A stretch of 64,000 bases of DNA from Glandiceps talaboti (lineage: Eukaryota; Hemichordata; Enteropneusta; Spengelidae): the NCBI RefSeq assembly GCF_964340395.1, contig NC_135553.1, positions 6,221,501-6,285,500 of the forward strand, given 5' to 3'. The notes under the pieces were generated by a model. It saw nothing but the letters and a program-made list of their open reading frames with translations. It had not been told where the DNA came from and did no database searches. Positions 51,066 to 62,533 of this stretch are shown piece by piece (the first letter of the stretch is position 1; every line of letters begins with the position of its first letter). Position numbers and translations under genes: made by a program.

Positions 51066-53697
51066 ATGCCAAGGAAACGTTCAAGGGAGGAGACGAGTGT
51101 AGAAGAATCCGACGAGGAAAGGTGAGAAAATACGTTTGTAGGAGACGAGTCGAACTTTCGCCGTCTGAGGTCCGAAGATGAAAAAAAGAAGCTTGTCCTT
51201 CCTACTTCCATGCTTGACCAAAATGAAACTCGTCCCAAACTAGTCCCAATAACCACATGGCGTACTCCTACTTACCAATGATATTCATGACAAGGATGGC
51301 TCGCAATGAAAGTCAAGATACATGTAGTCACTTGGTTCACTTCTATTAACCAACGACAGTCAAGATAACCACATTTCGGAATGGATTTTTCAACTCTGTG
51401 ACATTCACTGACCAGTTACAGACAACTAATTAAAACATCATGTAACACTAACAGGGGTATTTTTTTCTGTATTTACAGGTACTTCCTGAACCCAGATGCT
51501 GTTAGCAGACACCTGTACTGTTCTGTGTGCCAAGAAGTATTCATTGAACCACAAAGAGCTCCTTGTGGGCATAGTTTTTGTAAAAAGGTAAACTATTCTC
51601 AAAGAAAGCTAACTTGTAAACAAGTTACAGGTTACATTTGTAAATATAACATGCATATTCTGAACAGAAAGTTCAACCCAGCAAATATTGGTTTCGCTAT
51701 GTAAAACTCTGTGGATCATAGTATATAGGTAAGGAATTTTACAAAATGTGAATTTTATGACAACAAAAAAGTAACATGCCAAATTTTAAGTAATTCAAAA
51801 ATTAGAAAAGTCAATACGAAATAAACTCTTGTGTGCTAATTGGATATTTAAACAACTGTAATGTGTTCTGTTTTGTTCTACACTTGAAAATCATGTGAAC
51901 CACCCAAAAAAATACATCTAAATGAGTAACTTTACTGACAACATTTCACTGATTGCATTCCAGTGTATTTTGGCATGGCTACAGAGAAGTAAAACATGCC
52001 CAGAAGACAGGTAAGTTTACTTTGGTTGTATGTCAGTGTATGTAGTAGGTAAAAAGTGAGTTTATTTACTGGTTCCAATGACTTTTTTCAATCAGACATC
52101 CATTGAACAATAACATTGAAAATTGCTAAAATACAACAGCTTGGCATTGCACACTTTCATTAGGGTTCACTTGGCATAAGAATAAGTACAGTAACAGGTT
52201 GAAATCTTGTTAGCATTGGGCATGGATTTTTGGGTGCAGACTCCAAATTAATGTATTGTACCATATTACTTGTACAAATGTATGTGTACAGCTGCAGAAA
52301 TACATTTATCCAGATGTCATTCAATACTAATATTCAGGGCAAACCAAACAGTTACAAATTTTGTTCCAGTTGCAGCTAGTGCAGCTTTAACAGTAATCTA
52401 AGTTCTATGCGGTTAATATTTATGATACTATTCATTAACCCTTAAGACTGATTCAGCTCCTGAACTTCAAGCACCCATATCATAAATACCATGTTGTAGA
52501 TATAAATGTTAAAAGCACTTTACAGTTTGGGTTAGGCATAGTGGGTTTACAGATGTTTTGTAAATTCTCCTGTTTTTATCACATACTCCTGGTATGTCCA
52601 CAAAGTAGATTCTAGAACCCTTTTTTATAAGACCATCCATAAAATAGGTATTAAAATTTTAACCAATACACATTCACACAATATAATTTGATAAGCTAAG
52701 AGCTTTGACTGTAAATTGTCAGTTTTGTTCATTCTGTGATAGATGTAATCTGTAAGGTATGCCATGACAGGGCGCCCTCACACATCGGCCAACCCCTCAG
52801 TCTATGATAGATGGCGCTGTTTATTATCATGTCACAAAATGATCATGGAGAATGTTCCCATAGATCTTAGGGAGAAAGTACTGTCCATTATCTCTTCTCA
52901 GGTTATATGGGCGGCTCTTAGCACATCAATAAAATATGTGATCTGTTTTATTTATTTCCAGAAAGCCTGTACAGAAACACCAGCTACATTTTGACTTCAT
53001 CCTTGCCAACATCATTGGAGATCAAATGGTAGCGTGCCCTTATCGCAAATCAGGCTGTCATTTCGTTGGACAGTTAGAAAGACTAGCGTCACATAAGAAG
53101 TCATGTGACTTTAATCCTCAAAATTTACCCTCATTTCTACATACCAACAAAGAAAATGAACTTGAAGCTGTTCATACCAAAGGTAAGAAGTGATATTTTG
53201 CTGACTTTGATAAGACACATGATCTAGAAGAAGTGCAGATATCTTCTCATTTCTGTACAATGTATGGCATATATGGTCCATATTATACTTTACAAGTCTA
53301 CGTACTAGAAGTTGTAACAAAATGATGTACTTGTCAGTGAATGATAATGTAAATTTTTATATTGTGCTTTCTTACAAAGTGCTCAAAGTGCTTATATCTT
53401 TGCATTCTCACCCTGGCACAGATTTACAGTGTCACAACAGCTCTTTATACTGTAACTCCCTGTAATGTATGAATGCACAAAATAAACAAAAAGGTGGTAT
53501 GTTCACTTATTATTTTCTTCCTTGTCACTTTCCCAGTAATCTGCATCGATGATTCAACCACAGAGGTGTCTTCAGATGAAGATGAGGATGAGTCATCATC
53601 TCTACCAACACCAGCTAAACCTTCACTAAAGATGAGACTGTTTCGCAATGGTGGAAATCAGAGAGACTTGTTATGTTCTATGTTTTCAGATTCATGA
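51066..53697 (+). CDS. RING and TRAF-type zinc-finger E3 ubiquitin ligase, RNF151/RNF41-like
   Basis: Five exons: 51066-51121, 51479-51587, 51964-52010, 52962-53182 and 53537-53697; 197 residues, all junctions in frame. A basic/acidic N-terminus is followed by a RING domain: C33-x2-C36, C48-x-H50-x2-C53-x2-C56, C67-x2-D70 (CSVC, CGHSFCKKC, CPED). The last ligand is Asp, as in RNF41 (CPVD). A TRAF-type zinc finger follows at C96-x6-C103-x11-H115-x3-C119. The C-terminus has an acidic serine run (VSSDEDEDESSS) and ends SMFSDS. Such proteins recruit E2 enzymes through the RING and bind substrates through the TRAF-type finger. RNF151 is a plausible relative (similar size and order, human 16p13.3), but RNF41 and others are not excluded, so no symbol is given. 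AATAAA at 53827-53832. Confidence 0.85.
52224..52392 (-). repeat. Dispersed repeat, copy B (copy A at 39196-39375)
   Basis: The reverse complement aligns with 39196-39375 over its full length (AGCTGCAACTG, CCTGAATATTAGTATTGAATGAC, GTACACATA). It lies in intron 3 of the RING gene. Confidence 0.65.
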
Positions 53698-53910
53698 TAT
53701 CATAGCTAACATATAATGATATTTAGATTAAGAATGCTATTGCGATGATGAAGACCAGAACACTGTCATGTATGCTATTGCTTTTTCTAAGTTATCACAT
53801 TCCGGATTGCAATGTGAACAAATGATAATAAATTTAATAGAAGTAGAATCTATGTACAAAGTAATGCCATTGTTTTACCCATGTGTTTTTATATTTCTAG
53901 TAGATATTTG

Positions 53911-54067
53911 TATTGTATTGTATTGTGTTGTGTTGTGTTGTGTTGTGTTGTGTTGTGTTGTGTTGTGTTGTGTTGTGTTGTGTTGTGTTGTGTTGTGTTG
54001 TGTTGTGTTGTGTTGTGTTGTGTTGTGTTGTGTTGTGTTGTGTTGTGTTGTGTTGTGTTGTGTTGTG
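53911..54067. repeat. Pentanucleotide microsatellite (TTGTG)n
   Basis: About 31 units. It opens with two or three TTGTA variants, then pure TTGTG to the end. It begins about 80 bases after the RING gene polyadenylation signal. The period is not a multiple of three yet contains no stop in several frames, so it creates false open frames on both strands. Confidence 0.97.
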
Positions 54068-55729
54068 CCTGTAAAAGTTTATCACTGCCATGTAAATGTT
54101 GAATATATTTTAGATGTGTAGATAACTCATGAACTATCCATGTATAAGATGAGAGAATTAATGTTTATGGACTCTGGGTTCATACTTAGTCGGCAAAAAT
54201 TTGCGATTCGCTTCCAAGAAATATTGTGACTCTCTGAGTAGAAATTTCATTACTATCCATGTATAGTTTTTAACAATACTGTCAACAATTCTAAATATGG
54301 AAAAGATATGAAATGAATTTATGAAAATATACTCATTTGGGCAGTATCTTATATTTTATAACCAGTGTATGAACAAAAAATATTTGTGTGGAATTGAAAT
54401 GTAAAGGTGCATGCACATATTTATTACAATGAGTATAGTTTTACAAGTCCCAGTATTTCTATGTTTTTTACTATATTTCAGTCAATTTACTTTGCTAAAA
54501 ATAAAACACTATGAAACTATGTGATCATTCAGGGAAAATGAATTACCATTTTATACTATTAGTAATCTTTGTGGGTATAAATGTGTGCAGTGACTTGATG
54601 TCCACATGTAAATAATTTTGGATCAGGTACAATCTCAATCCAACCATTTTGATAGCCGAATCACTTCTTTATGTTTTCAAATCTTTGCTGGTAATGTGTT
54701 CTATGACTTGATGTCCATATGAATCAGGTACAAACTCATTTCAGCCACTTTGATAGCTGAATTCATGACTCTTTACTTTTTGTTGATGTTGTTTGTATAT
54801 AAACTATTTGTGAGTAAGATTGAAAGAGGTACAGACCTTTTCCCTGTTGTCAACAAATAGTACTATGAATGCTGATAATGTTTGAATGCTAGGCAACCAT
54901 ACATGCTTCAGTAATCACAACATATTAGTACACAAGTCAAAAGCAGAGGTAAAGTTGCTTACCTACTTAGGCTTTCATCTTATAGTACTGTAAAGTTAAT
55001 CTGCATACATGTTTCAGTGAAATCATTTCATTGCATAATTTTATTGAATTAAAAAATTATATTTACACATTTTTGTTGAATCTTGTCAAATGATTACCTC
55101 GTGAAATGTGTGCAGAAAGGTTGGCTTAAATACAAGGAATGAGACCAATACATATATATGAAAGAGGATTTAAAATCTAGTTCTTTGTTGTGTGCACAAA
55201 ATATTAAATGAATAAGCTGTAAAATGTCATGTTATAAGTCTGTGTCTAAATCTCCCCCACCACCACCACCACCACCACCTACTCAAATATACATGTTACA
55301 GACATGCCAAGGTTATGAGAATATTCACTTGTATGGTAGAACTTAGATAAGCTGTATTGTAAGGAAAATATTCATGTTTTCAGCAACATGTAGGTGCCAT
55401 CCTCATATTCTGGGAATGGTGTGCATGCATGGGAGAGCATCAATACAGGTGTGGAAGGATAAAGACAAGAATGGCAAAAAAATGTGTGAAAGGTAATTAT
55501 AGATGTGAAAGTAGAACAAAAGAATTTGCATATTTTTCGCCCTAACCATTGATGGTGGGGAAACATCCATACCCTAACCGCGTAGAGCATGCAGAGAAAG
55601 ACCTGCATATACTAGTAGTTCTCCACGTCTATAGATGGGCTACATCCAAACAACCGCTGATAAAAACAAAGTAAAAGAAATACTCGACGTGAGGGCAGTA
55701 TCTTAAAGGAGCGAGGTCACAGAAGCTAC
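54068..55729. other. Intergenic region upstream of ALG1
   Basis: No gene recognised. A unit is duplicated at about 54580-54780 (TGACTTGATGTCC at 54591 and 54703, then AATCAGGTACAA and TTTGATAGC). A CAC run lies at about 55258-55279. No classical core promoter element stands out before the ALG1 start at 55730. Confidence 0.5.
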
Positions 55730-58700
55730 ATGGCTCAGAAGGACACTGCCTCGAAAATGAGCGTTGCAGAAGTTGTAGGACTGGTGTGTGTCAGCTTGTT
55801 TGCTGTCATTACTGTATTTGCCTTCGATGAAGGTGGAATTTATATGTTAGCAGCGGTGATCCCTTTATTTCTGGTAGTCTGCTTAGCGATACGCTGGCCA
55901 GATGTAGAAAAACGCGTGTGCCTACTCGTGCTCGGAGATATCGGCCGAAGCCCACGTATGCAGTACCATGCTCTGTCCTTGGCTAAACATGGTTATCATG
56001 TTGATCTGATGGGATATGGAGGTAACGATGTTGTTGTTTTCATATTTTGTTCAACGACCGAGTCAGAATTTTTCCTCGTAGCGATGAACCGTCTATAGTC
56101 TCAAATCTTGTCCAGATAACCCCATTGCTTTAACTTCCGGGTTTCCACATTTTATATGAAATCAGATACAAAAATAGAAAATATTATCTCTGATGAAATA
56201 TAAGGGAGTGAAATATTTTATGCGTATAAAAAATGTCAAGAAATAGTTTGGCGTAATTATAACATTGTTTTAAAAGTTTAATAACACCCATCCTCGAATT
56301 CAAATTCATCATTTTATCATCATCATCATCATCACCCTCCTTCTCATCGTCATCATCATCATCAGCAGCAGCAGCAGCAACAGCATGATGTTGTTAAAAC
56401 ATGTAGCAGTTTTATTTACTGTTGACTTACTTTCATTTACTGTGCATATGAAAGATAATTAAATCACTTCATTGATGAGTTTGGCATGGATTATTTTCAA
56501 GGTGTTCAGTCATGCAGACATATCGATATATATATATATAATAATTAGCAAAAGTTAAAATTGCCTTCGCACCACAAGTTGATTACATCAAAGTAATGTA
56601 TTGTCATTGATAATCATATGCAAATGACGGCAAGGCTTTTGATTGAGAAAAAGTGACTCATACATTTTTTGGGGCAAGTGATTGAGTGAAAAGATAGGTA
56701 GAAGAATTATCATTCTCCCCTCTGTTTCTGTGTCTAGGTTCCAAGCCACACGATGATATACTGCAGAATAAGAACATTATAATTCACAATATGCCTGAAT
56801 CACCTGGACTTCCTAAGTGTAAGTATGGTAATATCAAAGAACACGGCAAAGATGTAGTTTTTCATTTGTTTTATGACATGAATCTTGTTCCAGAAATCAC
56901 AAAATCTAAGCAGGCCTACCATTCATAGGATTGTGTACATGATGTATATTGTAACTACAGGTGTAATGACAAGAGACATCACCAAATTATGACGAGTTAT
57001 GACTTCGACTATGGACTAGTTTCCCAAATTCCAGCTTAAGCTATTGAATGCCAAATTATATGGTTTTTGTTGACCTTGGTATACAGCTCACTGGCCTTTC
57101 CAATGTCAAGCCTCTCCATCATTACAACCCCTGTCCACAAAACCCATATCTAGGCCACAAAGCAGGTGATTACACAAACATGCCTATGTTACAAATAACA
57201 GCTATTTTTTTTAAGTTGTACAGTGGTTCTTGGAGATTTACTTTTCACTTGTTTTGAATTCCTTTTGTACAGTTGTACCAAGGTTGTTCCATTACGCAGC
57301 AAAAGTGATAATCCAGGGTGCAATTTTAAAAGTCTATCTATTACTTGGTATAGCCAGACCCAAAGTTATTCTATTACAGGTATGTATAAGATGTAGGTTG
57401 AAAATTTGGGTCACTGTGAGAAACACAGTTGTCGGACAGAACTATAGAAGCATTAATCCTATGTAATCCTTATGGCAAACTAATATGATAACACTAATGT
57501 TAAAACCTGGAATTGAATCATTGGCCTTTTAAAGATTTCTGTCAATGTCACTGCATTGATGTATAAATATAGGAAGAAAAGATACCTGTTATCTAACATC
57601 CTATAGTAAACAGATAAGTGTTTATCAACAGACCACGACTTCATTTGATGTGGGGGATTCATATTTGATTATGTTTGATGGCTTTAACATGTTTAAGACA
57701 CTATGAACTTTCCAGTGCAATGAGACACAACTAATTACTGCAAGGCCATGGCTAGTGCATGAGACTATGTCATCCTCACGGTCAAAATTCAGAAGTTTGT
57801 GTTCATTACAAATGGTGTACTACAAAGTATTCATTTACCTTCAACAAGAAAATTAGACAACCCACAGACAAGTAAGGAAATCTACACACCTTCAATGTTT
57901 ACAAACTCTGCAGTGTTGGACTTTAAAGATGATAATTTCTAACAATATTCAGAACTTTTGTCCGTTGTTAATTTCAGAATCCACCAGCCATACCAAGTAT
58001 AGGTATTGTATGGTTCATTGGTCTATTGAGAGGAAGTCGTGTCTTTATAGATTGGCATAACTATGGCTATACAATATTAACTTTATCATTAGGTGCTAAA
58101 CATATACTTGTCAAATTTTCTAAATGGTAAGTCATATTTCAACTTATTTTATCCTATCAAACAATTTTCACATTTGACATTTTGTCCTTGTATCGATACT
58201 TGTGAAGTTTTAACTGAACAAATTTGTTAATGTAGTTACAAACCATCAATGCAAGATGATGTAGCAACAGCCCCATTCCCATGGTCATAAAAAATATGGT
58301 CTGCTCTCTTGAATAATGGTAAGCTATCATAAAAGTGACTTATTTAGTAGCTGATGAACTCACATTTTCAAACCTTTTATATGAAGCAACAAAAATGAGC
58401 ATCAGTTGTACCAGTAGGTCTCCACATAGTCTTGTAGTAAAACTCAAATCTGTGCTTACAAGGTTGCCAAACTAAAGCCAAGGATGACATTGCCGCTGGT
58501 GCACAAACCCTCGACAGTGTCTTCAATGCATTGCAACCTTCGTTTCTTGTAAAGTTGGCAGAATAACCCTAGGGTCTAGCAGCTACATTAAGGTCTCCAT
58601 TGCTAGTGATAAAACCCTAGCCAGTAGAAAGACTCTATTTTCTGTTATTAAACATACGTTATGTTGTTTGAAAATAATAGGACATTTTTTTTAAAAGATT

Positions 58701-61700
58701 TTTTGTTCTGATCACGGCAGGTATGAGAAGTATTTTGGTAGATTGTCGTCAGCCAATATATGTGTTACCAATGCAATGAGAGAAGATTTGTTAAAGAACT
58801 GGGGAATCAAAGCTGTAACCATGTATGACAGACCTCCTCTTATATTCCAAGAAACAGATCTAGATAACCAACATGATGTAAGTTGCTTTGTATGTGGTAT
58901 AATTTCTAGCAATAATCTACCTGAAACAAAACGTAATAGGGGATAGTTTTTTTTTACCCAGATTCATGAAATGTACAAAATATAGTCACAGTATGATGTT
59001 AATAATTATGAAATTATACTTTTTTTTATTGCAGCTGTTCATAAGATTATCTCCAGATTATCCAATATTTGGATCAACTCAAAGAAACCAAACGGCATTT
59101 ACTGAAATCACTCCAGCTGGGGTCAAAGTTCGTCCAGACAGACCCGCTTTACTTATCAGCAGTACAAGTTGGACAGAGGATGAAGATTTCTCAATTTTGC
59201 TGTCAGCTCTTGAAAGTAAGATTTGTCAGTTTTACTGTCAGCTCTTGATTCTCAATTTTACTGTCGGCTCTTGAAGTAAGTCACAAAATTACTTAGGTTT
59301 GTGGTCAGTAATTGAGAATATCGTAGACTACTAAATTCTTTGTGTGTTAGCAAATGTAGAGAATATGGGCTCAGTTTATCCCACATCATAGTATAGTTGT
59401 TATCAAGATAACTATGTTTACTGAGGCAGTCTCAGTCTTACAAATTTTCAATTTAACTGTAGTATAAGAACGCCAGTGACAAAATCTCATAATGTGATGA
59501 GGGAACTCATAGTAGGTCTTTTCATAGACTAGTTGATGTTCAAAACATTGTTTTACTTCATTTCTGATTTACTAACACTTTGGTTTATCTTGCTAAATAC
59601 ATGGATAGTAAAATCAAGTACCTGTGAAAAAAAGTGCAATTTTATGGTTGTCACTACAGACATTTTTACACACACTGAGTAAAAAAGAACAAAAATAGAA
59701 TTGCAATTGCACTATAGATAATGGAAGTATCAGATACCATAATTGATAAATCTTTACAGAGACATTAAAGTATAAAGTTTGCCACTCACCTTACTATGAA
59801 TCTTACATTGATTTTCTTCTTTGTGCAGAATATGAAGCAGCCTGTAGAGAGAAACAACTAAATCTACCTAAAGTAGTATGTGCTATCACTGGTAAAGGAC
59901 CAATGAAGGAATACTACAAGAAAATCATCGCAACCAAAACATTCCAGCATGTCCATATATGTACTCCATGGTTGGAAGCTGAGGACTATCCCTTGTTGCT
60001 AGGTAAGAGGAGACAGTTGCTAGGGTAACAAAGGATGAGGATGGAGAAATCTCTCCAGTGTGTAACCAAGTGATCAGTCAATATCGTAGCAAGGCTCTTT
60101 TAGTTGATATTTCACCCAGTTATGTTGCTGGTTGTATCAGTAGAGGGTGCTATACTTGTGAAATGTGTGGACCCATAATAGAATGTTGTATATTAGAGAA
60201 CAACATTACATAGTTTAGATGAAAACAAACACACCATAATAAAAACACAACAAATTGAAGAATGTGTTGAACAATAAAATCTTTATTTTCAATGCAAACA
60301 TGTTTACATATGATTGGTATGTTTGTAGGGTCAGCAGATGTAGGCATTTGCCTTCACACCTCATCCAGTGGATTAGATCTACCAATGAAAGTGGTCGACA
60401 TGTTTGGATGTAGACTGCCTGTATGTGCCATACATTTCAATTGGTAAGTCAGTCTATGTACTTCACCCAGTGGGTTAGATCTACCAATGAAAGTATGTAC
60501 CATTCTGTGTCACGAATATCACAAGAGGGCACCACTGCAGTCTGGAGAAATGAGGGCCCTATCACATGGCAGTACATGCAGTCAACAAATGTGACTAAAT
60601 CAACTCAGCAACTTCCTGAACATTACTTGATTTTAAACAAAGCTAGCAGACCTTTTTTGTTGTTGAGAATGCCACCAACTTTCTCCACGTATCATTGGAA
60701 AATAATGATTTTTTTCGAAGGAGGCTATAGTACAAAGGCTGTGCCTGAACTAGCACTCCCAGTGGCCAAAGTATACAATCGTTTGTTTTTCTGATAACTG
60801 GCATATATGATGTATTCATCATCTTCACCTGCAAAGAATGGTACAATTTTGGTCTATAAACAGGTCAATAATGATACAGGTAAATGTTCACTAAACTGAT
60901 ATAAGAATGGACAGTCTGACATTAACAATGACCAAATGTAAGTCATCTTCATTAGATGTTTGGAATGTATGTCATTTTCCTGAAACAGCAGTTAATCAAG
61001 TCAGTGTACCCACAGTCTAGAAGGGACTCTTACATGTTCATGTGCATATTCTCGACATCAGAAATTGTTATCACTCAGATTGTCCACTGTTACTTAGTCT
61101 ATAAGATGTAATGTGTGCCATGCCTCGCTATCAGCTAACACAGACAATTGAGAAGCGTGATAGATCTCAACAACACTATTAATATTAGTCTAGTCCACTA
61201 TGATAGTTAGATATCCACTCTAAAGAATGGATAATAAATTCTGGGTATCTTGTTTTTTACCTTTCATTTACAGTCTGGATGAACTGGTCAAACATGGAGA
61301 AAATGGTTTGATATTCCATAACGAGATTGAACTCGCTCAGCAACTCCAGGTAATGGTTTATTTTTAATCACAAGATTTGACATTTCCATTCTGAATGTTT
61401 CGATAAACAGAATTTATACAGTAACTTTTTAACATGAAACATGAAAATAAAACACATATAAATATGCTGTGAATGTATTTATTTTGACGCACAAACATTT
61501 TAACTCTGAAATAATCTGTCACATTTTTGCCCTACTTTATGTGGGTGGATTAACAATTTTTTATGAAAGCGTACTTATGTTATAGCCACATCACTTTGGT
61601 GAGTAAATGTATTGATCTGAGTTTAGCAGTGAAAGAGATTCTATTTTCATTTTGATTTATTTTGGCTCAACTATTGTTTCAGATAAATATCATAAAGCTA

Positions 61701-62533
61701 AACTAAGTTTAGAGCCAAGATTTTTAACTTCGCAATAAAGAAGACAAATTTCAAAGTATCAGACCATATCTTTTCATCAGCCACCACTCTGCTACCCATT
61801 GTAGTCCATAAATTGGTTGATATCTGCTTGGTTAACCAAGCAAGTCTCATTTGAAAGCTAATAGAACAGAGTGTTTGCAAAGTAAATCATCCAAGGCGAC
61901 CTTTGACCTAGTTGTGACGATAGCATTTATGTCAGATGGTATGGAATCTAGTGTACAAAGCTTAAGGTGATGCAGTGTTTCTAGGGTAATGTGCATAACA
62001 ACTTAGTTCACTTGTAGAAACATTTTATTCAAGTGTGATATATATAAAGGTACTTGTATGGTACTTAGCTACACAGTGGGGTGGTGACCCATTCTCCATA
62101 CAGTATGTTGTTCATATTTTCTACAAATATACATTGTAATTACAGAAAGAAAATATTGCTATCGGTACTTATTTCCAACTTTTGTTAATAAGGCCCTTTA
62201 TGTTATTAATTGGAGTGACAAGGCCTCTTATGTCAGTTGATTTTCACTGTCTAACACTTCACATTGTTTGCATGAGCTGAATGACAAAAAGTGTGCATTG
62301 CATTTGGTGATAACATTTGATACTAACCCCAAGTTATAGCTTTGCCTTACCAGTATTTGTCATACAAATGTAGCTTTTTCTTATCATCTCTCCAGGATCT
62401 CCTAGTTGGTTTCCCTGGAAACCAAAAGCAGCTCCAATCATTCAGAGAGAATCTGAAGCAGTTCCAAAGCATGAGATGGGATGAGTGTTGGGACAAGTCA
62501 GTTTTGCCAATCATTGAAACTCTTTCTAAATAA
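55730..62533 (+). CDS. ALG1: Chitobiosyldiphosphodolichol beta-mannosyltransferase
   Basis: Ten exons: 55730-56021, 56738-56818, 57273-57379, 57978-58126, 58721-58877, 59035-59215, 59829-60002, 60329-60443, 61274-61349 and 62396-62533; 489 residues against about 464 in human, GT-AG throughout. ALG1 adds the first mannose, from GDP-mannose, to dolichol-PP-GlcNAc2 on the cytosolic ER face (GT33). Two hydrophobic segments lie at about residues 12-31 and 37-54, one more than I expect from human. Then come [17 protein letters not shown] (69-85), IDWHNYGY (184-191), [67 protein letters not shown] and RWDECW near the end, matching human block by block. A second ATG lies nine codons in, so the exact start is uncertain. 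Fragments of exons 6 and 8 are copied in the following introns. Confidence 0.97.
56316..56384. repeat. Compound TCA/GCA trinucleotide microsatellite
   Basis: CAT/TCA repeats interrupted by CCTCCTTCTCATCG and continuing into five GCA units, in ALG1 intron 1. A TA run follows at about 56527-56540. Confidence 0.9.
59226..59280 (+). repeat. Duplicated 3' end and donor site of ALG1 exon 6
   Basis: The true exon end, CTGTCAGCTCTTGAAA|gtaag (59200-59220), is followed by ACTGTCAGCTCTTGA at about 59235-59248. A longer copy then follows, TCTCAATTTTACTGTCGGCTCTTGAAGTAAG, at 59250-59280, which recreates a donor. These copies sit entirely in intron 6. Confidence 0.8.
60460..60494 (+). repeat. Duplicated internal fragment of ALG1 exon 8
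   Basis: 35 bases here match 60358-60392 of exon 8 with three differences (core TTAGATCTACCAATGAAAGT), 102 bases downstream and inside intron 8. The copied piece codes for part of the SSGLDLPMK motif in the exon. Confidence 0.85.
61466..61717. repeat. Dispersed repeat, copy 2 (first copy 8919-9181)
   Basis: Same orientation and order of landmarks as 8919-9181: GAATGTATTTATTTTG, ATTAACAATTTTT, ATAGCCACATCACTTTG, GTTTAGCAGTGAAAG, TTATTTTGGC. It lies in ALG1 intron 9. Confidence 0.55.

Noticed and set aside
53768-54121. Open frames rich in Cys/Val or Asn/Thr/Gln/His across the pentanucleotide array
   Set aside because: They are pure products of the TTGTG repeat read in stop-free frames on both strands.
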